A stretch of DNA of 64,000 nt from Solibacillus sp. FSL R5-0449 (GTDB lineage: Bacteria > Bacillota > Bacilli > Bacillales_A > Planococcaceae): the NCBI RefSeq assembly GCF_037975215.1, contig NZ_CP150239.1, positions 968,001-1,032,000 of the forward strand, written 5' to 3'. Of this stretch, positions 8,753 through 17,211 are shown one piece after another (the first letter of the stretch is position 1; each line of letters starts with the position of its first letter). Made by a program: the position numbers and the translations under genes. The notes beneath the pieces are model-generated. The model had not been told where the DNA came from, made no database searches, and saw only the letters and a list, made by a program, of their open reading frames with translations.

Positions 8753-9316
8753 GTGGAAAAAACTGAAAAAGAAAAAAATGAGCTTTGGGAATGGACGAAA
8801 GCTCTACTGATTGCGTTTGCGATTGCCGCATTTATTCGTTACTTTTTATTTACACCGATTGTAGTAGACGGGGATTCAATGATGCCTACCCTTGAAAATG
8901 GTGATCGCATGATCGTCAACAAATTCAGCTATAAAATCGGCGAACCCAACCGTTTTGATATCGTCGTATTCCACGCACCTGAACAGAAGGACTATATTAA
9001 ACGTGTCATTGGTGTTCCAGGAGACTTTGTAGAATATAAGGATGACCAATTATACATTAATGGTGAACCGATCGACGAGCCGTATTTGGACGCATATAAA
9101 GCCGAAATCAGCGAAGGCAACTTAACAGGCGACTTCTCGCTGAAAGATATCGATCCGTCACTGGATGTTATTCCGGAAGGCTATGTATTCGTAATGGGCG
9201 ATAATCGTCGCTTCAGTAAAGACAGCCGCCATATCGGAATCGTCGACCAGAAAGAAATTATCGGCAATACAAGCATCATTTTCTGGCCGTTAAACGAAAT
9301 TGAGATTGTAAAGTAA
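8753..9316 (+). CDS. sipS: Type I signal peptidase (SipS/LepB family)
   Basis: A membrane-anchored serine protease that cleaves Sec and Tat signal peptides. The chosen start is GTG at 8753, preceded at 8 bp by AAGGGGGA; the frame is open back to 8696, but that region looks like the promoter. The 187-residue product has one N-terminal membrane helix (about 15-36), catalytic Ser42 in DGDSMMPTL and Lys83 in DYIKRVIGVPGD, and box E VMGDNR. This matches the single-anchor SipS type (184 aa). Several paralogues are usual in Bacilli, so the exact symbol is uncertain. Confidence 0.93.
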   Translation: MEKTEKEKNELWEWTKALLIAFAIAAFIRYFLFTPIVVDGDSMMPTLENGDRMIVNKFSYKIGEPNRFDIVVFHAPEQKDYIKRVIGVPGDFVEYKDDQLYINGEPIDEPYLDAYKAEISEGNLTGDFSLKDIDPSLDVIPEGYVFVMGDNRRFSKDSRHIGIVDQKEIIGNTSIIFWPLNEIEIVK

Positions 9317-9340
9317 TATTTATTATCATAAATATTGTCT

Positions 9341-9375
9341 AAAATGAGGGGGCAGTTTAAACTCCTCATTTTTTT
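9341..9375 (+). terminator. Terminator after signal peptidase gene
   Basis: AAATGAGG (9342-9349) pairs with CCTCATTT (9364-9371), followed by TTTT. Confidence 0.8.
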
Positions 9376-9417
9376 GTTGAGAATAGAAGTACGTAATTTA
9401 CAGGAGGTTATACAATT

Positions 9418-10371
9418 ATGACAATTCAATGGTTTCCAGGACATATGGCAAAGGCACGCCGCCAAGTATCGGAAAGTTTAAAGCTTGTCGATATCGTTTT
9501 TGAACTGGTTGATGCGCGTTTACCATTATCTTCACGTAATCCGATGATCGATGAAGTTATCCATCAAAAACCGCGCCTGCTCATTTTAAATAAACAAGAT
9601 ATGGCTGACGAGCAGGAAACACGCCGCTGGATTCAATATTTCGCCGACAGAGGCTTTAAAGCAGTAGCAATCAACTCGTTGGAAGGGAAAGGCTTGCAGG
9701 CGGTTACAAAGGCTGCTCAGGAGATTTTGGCGGAGAAATGGGAACGCATGAAATCAAAAGGAATGAAGCCGCGTGCCATTCGCGCGATGATTGTAGGTAT
9801 TCCGAACGTCGGAAAATCAACGCTAATCAACCGTTTAGCGAAGAAAAACCTTGCGAAAACGGGAAATATGCCAGGTGTGACAAAAGCACAGCAATGGATT
9901 AAAGTCGGCAAGGAAATTGAACTTCTTGATACGCCAGGTATTTTATGGCCGAAGTTTGAAGACCAGGAAGTCGGCTACAAGCTTGCATTAACTGGTGCGA
10001 TCAAAGATACCATTACGAATATGGAAGACCTGGCTGTATATGGCCTGCGTTTTTTAGAAAAACACTATCCAACGCGCATGGATGAACGTTATAAAATTTC
10101 ATCCGTATCCGAAGAACTGGTTGAGACATTTGATGCAATCGGAAAGCTGCGCCGAGTGTTTGGACAAGGCGGAGAGATTGACTACGATCAAGTGTCGGTA
10201 TTAGTTGTACGCGACATTCGTGAACAGAATCTTGGAAAACTCACATTTGATTTTGTTTCCGAGCAACTTGAAAAAGAGCAATTGGAAGAAGCGATTGCCC
10301 TGGAAAACGAAGAGCGCCGTAAGAAAACAGCTGCGCTAAATCGCCAGAAAAAGCAAGAAAGCAACGAATAA
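9418..10371 (+). CDS. rbgA: Ribosome biogenesis GTPase RbgA (YlqF)
   Basis: RbgA is an essential, circularly permuted GTPase needed for late 50S assembly around L16 and the central protuberance. The 317-residue protein starts [16 protein letters not shown]. It shows the permuted motif order G4 (LNKQDMAD, about 60) before G1 (GIPNVGKST, about 127) and G3 (DTPG, about 177), then a C-terminal ANTAR-like helical domain rich in Glu and Lys. The Shine-Dalgarno is CAGGAGGT. It is 35 residues longer than B. subtilis RbgA (282), with the extra length mostly in the charged C-terminal tail. Confidence 0.95.
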   Translation: MTIQWFPGHMAKARRQVSESLKLVDIVFELVDARLPLSSRNPMIDEVIHQKPRLLILNKQDMADEQETRRWIQYFADRGFKAVAINSLEGKGLQAVTKAAQEILAEKWERMKSKGMKPRAIRAMIVGIPNVGKSTLINRLAKKNLAKTGNMPGVTKAQQWIKVGKEIELLDTPGILWPKFEDQEVGYKLALTGAIKDTITNMEDLAVYGLRFLEKHYPTRMDERYKISSVSEELVETFDAIGKLRRVFGQGGEIDYDQVSVLVVRDIREQNLGKLTFDFVSEQLEKEQLEEAIALENEERRKKTAALNRQKKQESNE

Positions 10372-10390
10372 AGTGGAATAACAGATAGTC

Positions 10391-10426
10391 AAAACCTTTT
10401 TCATTTATTTGAGAAAGGTTTTTTCT
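10391..10426 (+). terminator. Terminator after rbgA
   Basis: AAAACCTTTTTC pairs with GAGAAAGGTTTT and is followed by more T residues. AT-rich but long stem. Confidence 0.7.
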
Positions 10427-10494
10427 TTTATAATAAGAAAAGTAGACGATATAACAGTAAGATTGAGAGAAAGTAAAATTAGATAAAAAGCCAA

Positions 10495-10752
10495 GTTGAT
10501 TGGAATGGAGGGGGCGAGTGTTCGTGCTGACGGTTTCACCTTTCGCACTGTTAAAACACTAGCTGACGGCTAGCGCCTTTCGCTACAAGATTTTCTCTGT
10601 GACGAAAGCGTTAGCGACAGTCACAAGCAAGCTTCCTGCGGGAACAGCAAAATTTATTTTGCGACGAAAGCGAAGCGACAGGAGCACCGAGGGAGAGACT
10701 ACAGGCTCGAGCCGTGCCCGCGGAAAGCGTCCGCCCCGGAATGGAAATCAAC
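10495..10752 (+). repeat. Dispersed palindromic intergenic repeat, long copy (258 bp)
   Basis: The element is bounded by GTTGATT (10495) and AATCAAC (ending 10752), with GGAATGG inside each end. It carries internal hairpins at 10598-10624 (TGTGAC/GTCACA) and 10647-10662 (GCAAAA/TTTTGC), two copies of GACGAAAGCG (10601 and 10663), the palindrome GGCTCGAGCC (10704-10713) and GCCCGCGGAAAGCGTC (10716-10731). GC content is clearly above the surroundings. It has no ORF. Bases 10691-10719 recur exactly in the copy near 26465. It fills most of the 422-bp rbgA-rnhB gap; the rest holds only the rbgA terminator and AT-rich DNA. Confidence 0.8.
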
Positions 10753-10793
10753 TCTAGATTAAGAAACGGAAGTAATAGATTTGAGGACTTTAT

Positions 10794-11567
10794 ATGAAAA
10801 CAATTAAAGAGATTACAGAAGCATTAAAAACAGCAGCACAAATCGAGCCATGGATGGATGATATCGTAAAGGATGAACGGGCAGGTGTTCAAAAAGCATG
10901 GATGCAATTTCAAAAGCGTCTGGAAAAGATAGAAGCACTCCAACAAGCGCATAATGAAAAACTGCAATTTGACGCAAGCTATTTACCATATGAAAATGCC
11001 TATATCGCAGGCACAGATGAAGCGGGAAGAGGACCACTTGCAGGACCAGTCGTAACAGCGGCCGTTATATTGCCGAATTATTGTCAGGAACTGCTTGGCG
11101 TAAACGATTCCAAACAATTATCAAAAGAAAAACGCAATCAGTTTGCTGAACGGATCAAAAAATATGCACTTTATTATTCAGTTCATTTTCAAAGTGCCGA
11201 AGAAATTGACCGCCTCAATATTTATGAAGCAACACGACAGTCGATGTTAAAAAGTATCGAAACACTCGGCGTCACACCAAATTTCATATTGGCCGATGCG
11301 ATGACGCTTTCGACATCGATTCCGCAAGCATCCATCATAAAGGGAGATGCTCGCAGCCTGGCAATTGCAGCAGCGTCCATTTTAGCGAAAACGGCACGTG
11401 ATGACTATATGGAAAAACTGGACCTTGAATATCCGCAATACGGTTTTGCGCAGCATGCCGGCTACGGAACAAAACAGCATCTGGAGGCAATCGCCCAATA
11501 CGGACCGACAGATCATCATCGAAAAACATTTGAACCGATTAAATCAATGCTTCAAAGAAGGGAGTAA
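10794..11567 (+). CDS. rnhB: Ribonuclease HII
   Basis: RnhB removes RNA from RNA-DNA hybrids and single misincorporated ribonucleotides. The 257-residue protein has an N-terminal extension of about 65 residues as in B. subtilis RnhB (255 aa), then the catalytic AGTDEAGRGPLAGPVV block (Asp75, Glu76) with further acidic active-site residues in LADAM and DD. The ATG at 10794 follows TTGAGGAC. It sits downstream of the 258-bp repeat and only 4 bp before ylqG. Confidence 0.96.
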   Translation: MKTIKEITEALKTAAQIEPWMDDIVKDERAGVQKAWMQFQKRLEKIEALQQAHNEKLQFDASYLPYENAYIAGTDEAGRGPLAGPVVTAAVILPNYCQELLGVNDSKQLSKEKRNQFAERIKKYALYYSVHFQSAEEIDRLNIYEATRQSMLKSIETLGVTPNFILADAMTLSTSIPQASIIKGDARSLAIAAASILAKTARDDYMEKLDLEYPQYGFAQHAGYGTKQHLEAIAQYGPTDHHRKTFEPIKSMLQRRE

Positions 11568-11571
11568 CGGC

Positions 11572-13473
11572 ATGAACTTCTCATCGTTTAATGCAATCCA
11601 ATCGAATACTTCACAGCAAGTTACAGCAAACCAGCCATTATCGTTAAAGCAGGATCAAGTATTTCACGGGTCAATCAAGCAGCTCTACCCGAATCAGATG
11701 GCAGAAGTCCAAGTCGGCAATCAAAAGCTCATGGCAAAGCTGGAAGTACCTTTAAAGGTAGGCGATGCGCATTTTTTCCAGGTAACTTCAACAAATCCGC
11801 AAACGGAATTAAAAGTTGTGACAGGACCGATGTCGCAATCCATGACAGCCGGCCAGCAAATGTCACAGTTGATGGAAACAATGCATTTACCGAAATCGAA
11901 TGAAATGCAGCAAGTGCTATCACATTTTATGAAAGCCCAGCTACCCCTTGCAAAAGAACAGCTCTTAGCCGCAGAAGGCTGGATGAAAAACTTGCCTGCA
12001 GGAGTAGATAAGAATAATGCACTTCACGCACTGCAGCGTATGGTGGAGCTGAAAATGCCTTTTACAAATACCGTATTTCAAGCATTGACACAAGGAGTAA
12101 AAACAGATGGGATGTCAGCGAATTTAGCCAATTTAGCGCAGCTCTTGGCAACCCAGTCTGGAGGAAATGAAGCGATCAAATCATCGCTGCTACAGCAAAT
12201 TGACCAGCTGGCAAAGCCGTTGAACAACGAAACAGGCGGAATCCTACTTGCACGGGCAACCCAAAATTTACTGGATAACAATTCACCTGTTGCATCGAAA
12301 CTTCAATCGCTGACGGTATTAAAAGAAGCTGGAATTTTACCGCAAAATGCCACTTTGCAAAATTGGCAAACGGTTAATCAGCAAGGAAACCAGCAGTCTG
12401 TGAACCCGGTACAGGCTTCGGCAGGACAACTGCTGCAACAGCTCGGACAAACAAGTCCTGAACAAATAAAGCCGATGTTAGAACAAGTAAAAGCATGGAT
12501 TAGTAATGAAAGCTTACTATCTACAACTCAAAAACAGCAATTAGAGCAATTATTATCACGTTTTGAACAAATTCCCGCTTCAAAGCCAGCAGTGGAAGCA
12601 TTGGTAAATCAACTGCGGCAGCAACTGACAAACGCATACAGTGAAAATGTGAGTACGCGATTATTTATGCAAAATGATCAAGGACAGGCCGCGAAGGATC
12701 AATTGCTTACATTACTGAAGCCGGATGCGAATTTACCGAATGCCGATCAGCTGTTGCGCAATTTAGTAAAAGTGACGGCCGATAGTCCACAACCATTGAT
12801 GCAAAGTACCCTCACTCAAGCAGAAGGTCAAGTACAGGCTGCGGTTGATAGCCGTGCAATGGAACAGGCGATAAAGACGGTGTTAAAAGGGCTGGGCGTC
12901 AGCTATGAGGCGGCATTGGCAAATAAGGCAGGGGATATACAGGCAATTGCCCAGCAGATAAAGCCGCAATTATTAGCGCTTCTTCAGGATAACCAAACAC
13001 CGGTTGCTATAAGAGATGCTGCTGAGACGGTGATGTCCAGACTAAATGGAATGCAGCTCACGTCAGGGGAAAACGGGCATCAGCATCAGCTTGTCATGCA
13101 AGTGCCGCTGGATTTTTTCGGCAAGAGAATGGATGCGACATTGCAATGGAACGGCCGCATGAAAGAAGATGGCAAAATCGATGCCAATTTTGCGCGCATT
13201 CTATTCTATTTAAATATGGAAACATTGCAGCAGACAGTAATTGATATGCAAGTACAGAACCGTGTTGTCACAATTAATATCTATAATGATATGCCGAATT
13301 TGGAATCATTGGCGACTTCATTGAAAGGAACACTAAAGACAGGATTGCTGGAAAAGGAATATACCTTATCCGGATTGTTTATCAAGCCTTTTGGAGATCA
13401 AGCAGGAAAAACTGTCACAAAATTGTCAAATCAGCAGGAAGATGAGCAAGGAGGGGTGGATATCCGCGTATGA
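11572..13473 (+). CDS. ylqG: YlqG-like protein, FliK-like in layout
   Basis: A 633-residue protein at the position of B. subtilis ylqG, between rnhB and ylqH. The N-terminal half is Gln-rich and low in charge, with repeated leucine/glutamine helices. The last ~110 residues form a compact block (LVMQVPLDFFGKRMDATLQW...FARILFYLNMETLQQTVIDMQVQNRVVTINIY) whose style resembles the C-terminal hook-length domain of FliK. The real start is ATG 11572, after AAGGGAGT and overlapping nothing, although the frame is open upstream into rnhB. It overlaps ylqH by 4 bp. Function unknown; the FliK-like reading is inference from layout and neighbour. Confidence 0.8.
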   Translation: MNFSSFNAIQSNTSQQVTANQPLSLKQDQVFHGSIKQLYPNQMAEVQVGNQKLMAKLEVPLKVGDAHFFQVTSTNPQTELKVVTGPMSQSMTAGQQMSQLMETMHLPKSNEMQQVLSHFMKAQLPLAKEQLLAAEGWMKNLPAGVDKNNALHALQRMVELKMPFTNTVFQALTQGVKTDGMSANLANLAQLLATQSGGNEAIKSSLLQQIDQLAKPLNNETGGILLARATQNLLDNNSPVASKLQSLTVLKEAGILPQNATLQNWQTVNQQGNQQSVNPVQASAGQLLQQLGQTSPEQIKPMLEQVKAWISNESLLSTTQKQQLEQLLSRFEQIPASKPAVEALVNQLRQQLTNAYSENVSTRLFMQNDQGQAAKDQLLTLLKPDANLPNADQLLRNLVKVTADSPQPLMQSTLTQAEGQVQAAVDSRAMEQAIKTVLKGLGVSYEAALANKAGDIQAIAQQIKPQLLALLQDNQTPVAIRDAAETVMSRLNGMQLTSGENGHQHQLVMQVPLDFFGKRMDATLQWNGRMKEDGKIDANFARILFYLNMETLQQTVIDMQVQNRVVTINIYNDMPNLESLATSLKGTLKTGLLEKEYTLSGLFIKPFGDQAGKTVTKLSNQQEDEQGGVDIRV

Positions 13474-13772
13474 CCGAAAAAAAATATGTCCGAAAAGAAG
13501 CGATTGCCCTTTCCTATGATCCTCAAAAAAGCAATGGTCCGACAGTCGTTGCAAAAGGTAAAGGAAAAATTGCGGAAAATATTTTAGAAAAAGCAGCGAT
13601 GCATGAAGTACCTGTTTATGAAGACCCGAACCTGGTGGAGCTGTTAGGCCAGCTTGATTTGAACACGTCGATCCCGGAAGAATTATACCAAGCGGTTGCC
13701 GAGGTATTTGCCTTTATTTATCATTTGGATGAAAAGCAAAAGTTAACTTATAAAAATAAATCCAGTATTTAA
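13470..13772 (+). CDS. ylqH: FlhB C-terminal-domain-like protein YlqH
   Basis: A 100-residue soluble protein equal to only the cytoplasmic C-terminal domain of FlhB. AIALSYDPQKSNGPTVVAKG and PEELYQAVAEVFAFIYHL line up with AIALKYDEDMMDAPKVVAKG and PEEFFKAVAEVLAYVYRI of the full FlhB at 43389-44483. It lacks the four membrane helices and the NPTH autocleavage motif of FlhB. The family is often called FhlX/YlqH; its role in export-substrate switching is suspected, not shown. It is translationally coupled to ylqG (ATGA overlap). Confidence 0.88.
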   Translation: MTEKKYVRKEAIALSYDPQKSNGPTVVAKGKGKIAENILEKAAMHEVPVYEDPNLVELLGQLDLNTSIPEELYQAVAEVFAFIYHLDEKQKLTYKNKSSI

Positions 13773-13861
13773 GTAGAGAATATCTTTCGGAAAATTAGAA
13801 AATATCTATACAAAGAATATTTTGACATAAAGTAAACTAAAAAATGCTTGTGTGACAAATA

Positions 13862-13890
13862 TAGACATTATCTGAATAATTGTTTAAAAT
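13862..13890 (+). promoter_or_regulatory. Candidate promoter for sucCD
   Basis: TAGACA (13862-13867) and TAAAAT (13885-13890) are separated by 17 bp, 50 bp before the sucC start. A TTGACA at 13822 lacks a matching -10. Confidence 0.45.
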
Positions 13891-13939
13891 AGATTATGTT
13901 AGTAGAATAATTTCCAAATGTCCGATGGGAGGATGTATC

Positions 13940-15121
13940 ATGAATATCCATGAGTATCAAGGGAAAGAGATATTAAGACAATACGGTGTAGCAGTTCCAA
14001 GAGGAAGTGTAGCGTTTTCACCAGAAGAAGCAGTAAAAGCAGCAAAAGAGCTAGGTTCAAACGTAACAGTAGTAAAAGCACAAATTCATGCAGGGGGTCG
14101 CGGTAAAGCAGGGGGCGTTAAGATTGCCAAAAACCTTGATGAAGTTCGCTCTTTCTCTAAAGAATTATTAGGCAAAATTTTAGTAACTCACCAAACAGGT
14201 CCAGACGGTAAAGAAGTAAAACGTCTTTATATAGAAGAAGGTTCGGACATTAAAAAAGAGTATTACTTAAGTTTAGTATTAGATCGTGCAACTTCTAGAG
14301 TAGTAATGATGGGTTCTGAAGAAGGCGGAATGGATATTGAAGAGGTAGCGGAGACAAATCCGGAAAAAATCTTCAAAGAAATTATTGATCCGGTTACGGG
14401 ATTAAATGCTTTCCAGGCACGTCGTATGGCATTCAATATGAATATTCCTGCTAAGCTAGTAAATAAAGCAGTAGGGTTAATGCTTGGTATTTACAAAGCA
14501 TTTATCGATAAAGATGCATCAACAGTAGAAATCAACCCGCTAGTTGTAACTGGGGATGACCAGGTAGTGGCACTTGATGCAAAATTCAACTTTGATGCAA
14601 ACGCTTTATATCGTCATAAAGATATCGTAGAATTACGCGATTTTGATGAAGAAGATGCAAAAGAAATTGAAGCATCTAAATATGATTTAAGTTATATTTC
14701 GTTAGACGGCAATATCGGCTGTATGGTAAATGGTGCAGGTCTTGCCATGGCAACGATGGATACGATTAGTTACTACGGCGGATCACCCGCTAACTTCCTT
14801 GATGTTGGGGGCGGTGCAACAGCCGAAAAAGTAACAGAGGCATTTAAAATCATTTTATCGGACAAAAATGTAAAAGGAATTTTCGTTAACATTTTTGGTG
14901 GAATCATGAAATGCGATATCATTGCAAAAGGGGTTATTACAGCTGCAAAAGAAGTCGGTTTAGAAGTTCCATTAGTAGTACGTTTAGAAGGAACAAACGT
15001 AGAACTAGGTAAAAAGTTGTTAAATGAATCTGGTTTAAACATTGTGGCAGCTGACTCAATGGCAGACGGCGCACAAAAAATCGTGAAATTAGTTGAAGCT
15101 GAAGGCGGGGTAACGGCATGA
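13940..15121 (+). CDS. sucC: Succinyl-CoA synthetase beta subunit
   Basis: The ADP-forming succinate-CoA ligase beta subunit (TCA cycle) has an ATP-grasp domain. The start is ATG 13940 with GGGAGGA just upstream; the frame is open 20 codons further back without a ribosome-binding site. The 393-residue product begins [17 protein letters not shown]. It has [16 protein letters not shown] in the nucleotide-binding lobe, EINPLVV for metal binding and GGGATAEKV...[15 protein letters not shown] in the CoA-ligase domain. It overlaps sucD by 4 bp. Confidence 0.97.
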   Translation: MNIHEYQGKEILRQYGVAVPRGSVAFSPEEAVKAAKELGSNVTVVKAQIHAGGRGKAGGVKIAKNLDEVRSFSKELLGKILVTHQTGPDGKEVKRLYIEEGSDIKKEYYLSLVLDRATSRVVMMGSEEGGMDIEEVAETNPEKIFKEIIDPVTGLNAFQARRMAFNMNIPAKLVNKAVGLMLGIYKAFIDKDASTVEINPLVVTGDDQVVALDAKFNFDANALYRHKDIVELRDFDEEDAKEIEASKYDLSYISLDGNIGCMVNGAGLAMATMDTISYYGGSPANFLDVGGGATAEKVTEAFKIILSDKNVKGIFVNIFGGIMKCDIIAKGVITAAKEVGLEVPLVVRLEGTNVELGKKLLNESGLNIVAADSMADGAQKIVKLVEAEGGVTA

Positions 15122-16020
15122 GTGTGTTCATTAATCAAGAGACAAAAGTAATCGTACAAGGGATTACTGGGGAAACAGCCCTTTTCCATACAAAACAAAT
15201 GCTTGAATACGGAACGAAAATCGTTGCAGGTGTAACACCTGGTAAAGGCGGTCTTGAAATCGAAGGTGTTCCGGTTTTCAATACAGTACAAGAAGCAGTC
15301 GATGCGACAGGTGCAAACGTATCTGTTATTTATGTACCGGCACCATTTGCGGCGGATGCAATTATCGAAGCAGTTGATGCGGATCTGGATATGACAATCT
15401 GTATTACAGAACATATTCCGGTACTTGATATGGTAAAAGTTAAACGCTATATGGAAGGCAAGAAAACGCGTTTAGTTGGTCCAAACTGTCCAGGTGTTAT
15501 TACAGCTGATGAGTGTAAAATCGGTATCATGCCAGGATACATCCATACAAAAGGACATGTAGGCGTCGTTTCACGTTCTGGTACATTAACGTATGAAGCG
15601 GTACACCAGCTGTCTCAAGCGGGAATCGGTCAAACAACAGCGGTTGGAATCGGTGGGGACCCGGTAAATGGGACAAACTTTATCGATTGCTTAAAAGCAT
15701 TCAATGAAGATCCTGAAACTTATGCAGTTGTCATGATTGGTGAAATTGGTGGTACAGCTGAAGAAGAAGCTGCTGAATGGATTCAGGAAAACATGAACAA
15801 ACCGGTAGTAGGCTTCATCGGTGGTCAAACAGCTCCTCCAGGAAAACGTATGGGTCACGCAGGTGCCATTATTTCCGGCGGTAAAGGAACAGCTGCAGAG
15901 AAAATCAAAGCAATGAATGCAGCGGGTATTGAAGTAGCTCCGACGCCTTCTGTAATCGGTGAAACACTGATTAAAGTAATCAAAGAAAAAGGCTTGTACG
16001 AAGCTTGTAAAACACATTAA
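15118..16020 (+). CDS. sucD: Succinyl-CoA synthetase alpha subunit
   Basis: The alpha subunit binds CoA and carries the phosphohistidine intermediate. The 300-residue protein has the N-terminal CoA-binding Rossmann fold ([18 protein letters not shown]), GPNCPGVI, and the active-site segment [18 protein letters not shown] containing the phosphorylated histidine. It is coupled to sucC by an ATGA overlap and followed by a strong terminator. Confidence 0.98.
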   Translation: MSVFINQETKVIVQGITGETALFHTKQMLEYGTKIVAGVTPGKGGLEIEGVPVFNTVQEAVDATGANVSVIYVPAPFAADAIIEAVDADLDMTICITEHIPVLDMVKVKRYMEGKKTRLVGPNCPGVITADECKIGIMPGYIHTKGHVGVVSRSGTLTYEAVHQLSQAGIGQTTAVGIGGDPVNGTNFIDCLKAFNEDPETYAVVMIGEIGGTAEEEAAEWIQENMNKPVVGFIGGQTAPPGKRMGHAGAIISGGKGTAAEKIKAMNAAGIEVAPTPSVIGETLIKVIKEKGLYEACKTH

Positions 16021-16023
16021 AAT

Positions 16024-16059
16024 GAAAGATGTAGCGGTCGCCTCGCTACATCTTTTTCG
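16024..16059 (+). terminator. Terminator after sucCD
   Basis: AGATGTAGCG (16027-16036) pairs perfectly with CGCTACATCT (16044-16053), followed by TTTTTCGT. Confidence 0.88.
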
Positions 16060-16192
16060 TATGTCTCCATCGTTGGGACCGATGAACGAATAAGAGCCCG
16101 AATTCATCGGCCATACTATGTTTTACACAATGCTTACCTCACAAATAAAACTGCGGTCATCTGAATTTCTTCTATTAAAAAGGAGTGTAGTA

Positions 16193-17086
16193 ATGACCAA
16201 CCCAACAAATGAACAATTAATGAAACTGCATTATATTCTACCTCTCTCCTGGAAAAAAGTCCGGAATTTAATGAAAATCACAGATGATTTCGACGAAATA
16301 TTGCATATTTCGCCAAAATTTTTAGCCGTTCAGCTAAATATAAAAGAAGAAAAAGCCTCACAGCTCATCAAACAATATAAAGAGCTCATACCAAGGTCGA
16401 TGACTGCTTATTATGACCAACATAATATTATCGCTATCCCCTACACGAATCCTTTATATCCACAACGCTTAAAAGAGTTGTACGATGCACCTGCTGTTCT
16501 CTATGCAAAAGGCGATATTCAGTTACTGAACAGACCGAAAATGATTGCGGTCATCGGTTCAAGGGCGGCAACCAGCTATAGTGAGCATGTGTTGAATATC
16601 CTTCTACCACCGCTAATACGCGAGCATTATGTCATAGTGAGCGGACTTGCGAAAGGTGCGGACCGACTTGCACATGAAGCAACAATCCGATATGGTGGAA
16701 AGACAATAGGTGTTTTAGGTCATGGCCTTTTTCATAGTTATCCGCCTCAAAATAAAGAGCTGAATGCATATATGGCAAAGGAACATTTACTCGTAACTGA
16801 ATATCCACCATATGTAAGTGTGCAAAAATGGCATTTCCCTGCACGAAACCGTATTATCAGCGGTTTAAGCGAAGCGCTCGTCGTAACAGAAGCCGCACTG
16901 AAAAGCGGGACACTCATCACAACAGAGCTTGCGCTTGAACAAGGAAAAGATGTTTTTGCGGTACCGGGAAATATTTTTAGCGAGCAGTCACGAGGGACAA
17001 ATAAATTAATAAAAGAAGGCGCGATTCCAGTGTGGGACGGCTTTCAAATCTTAGAGGAAATCCAGTTGTTTTCAAAATTGCGTTGA
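16193..17086 (+). CDS. dprA: DNA processing protein DprA (Smf)
   Basis: DprA binds incoming single-stranded DNA and loads RecA during transformation. The start is ATG 16193 after AAGGAGTG; the frame is open 25 codons upstream without a ribosome-binding site. The 297-residue product matches the length of B. subtilis Smf. It has an N-terminal helical region, then the Rossmann-like domain: IAVIGSRAAT, VSGLAKGADRLAHEA, GVLGHG and FPARNRIISGLS, TEAALKSGTLITTELALEQGKDVFAVPG. It suggests competence potential. It sits in its usual place between sucD and topA. Confidence 0.96.
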   Translation: MTNPTNEQLMKLHYILPLSWKKVRNLMKITDDFDEILHISPKFLAVQLNIKEEKASQLIKQYKELIPRSMTAYYDQHNIIAIPYTNPLYPQRLKELYDAPAVLYAKGDIQLLNRPKMIAVIGSRAATSYSEHVLNILLPPLIREHYVIVSGLAKGADRLAHEATIRYGGKTIGVLGHGLFHSYPPQNKELNAYMAKEHLLVTEYPPYVSVQKWHFPARNRIISGLSEALVVTEAALKSGTLITTELALEQGKDVFAVPGNIFSEQSRGTNKLIKEGAIPVWDGFQILEEIQLFSKLR

Positions 17087-17092
17087 AAAAAA

Positions 17093-17129
17093 GTTGCAAT
17101 ATTAGCCAATCTGTTATACATTTTGCAAC
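17093..17129 (+). promoter_or_regulatory. Inverted repeat around an extended -10 element upstream of topA
   Basis: GTTGCAA (17093-17099) and TTGCAAC (17123-17129) are perfect inverted arms 23 bp apart. Between them lies TGTTATACA, an extended -10-like sequence (17112-17120). There is no T tract, so it is not a classical terminator. It could be an operator or promoter of topA. Confidence 0.3.
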
Positions 17130-17211
17130 AGGAAAAGCTTTGACATACATGGATAGCTTCATGTGAGTAAATATAAGAAAAATAACTATACCTCTATAAG
17201 GAGGACAACAG

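Noticed and set aside
11398-11571. Upstream extension of the ylqG frame into rnhB
   Set aside because: This is the rnhB coding sequence in another frame; the Shine-Dalgarno and ATG at 11572 give a better start.
13822-13827. Perfect TTGACA upstream of sucC
   Set aside because: No -10-like hexamer at 16-18 bp; the TAGACA/TAAAAT pair downstream fits better.
14773-15414. 213-residue minus-strand ORF across the sucC-sucD junction
   Set aside because: It lies fully inside two conserved plus-strand genes, is rich in Cys, Phe and Ser as expected of antisense frames, and has no ribosome-binding site.
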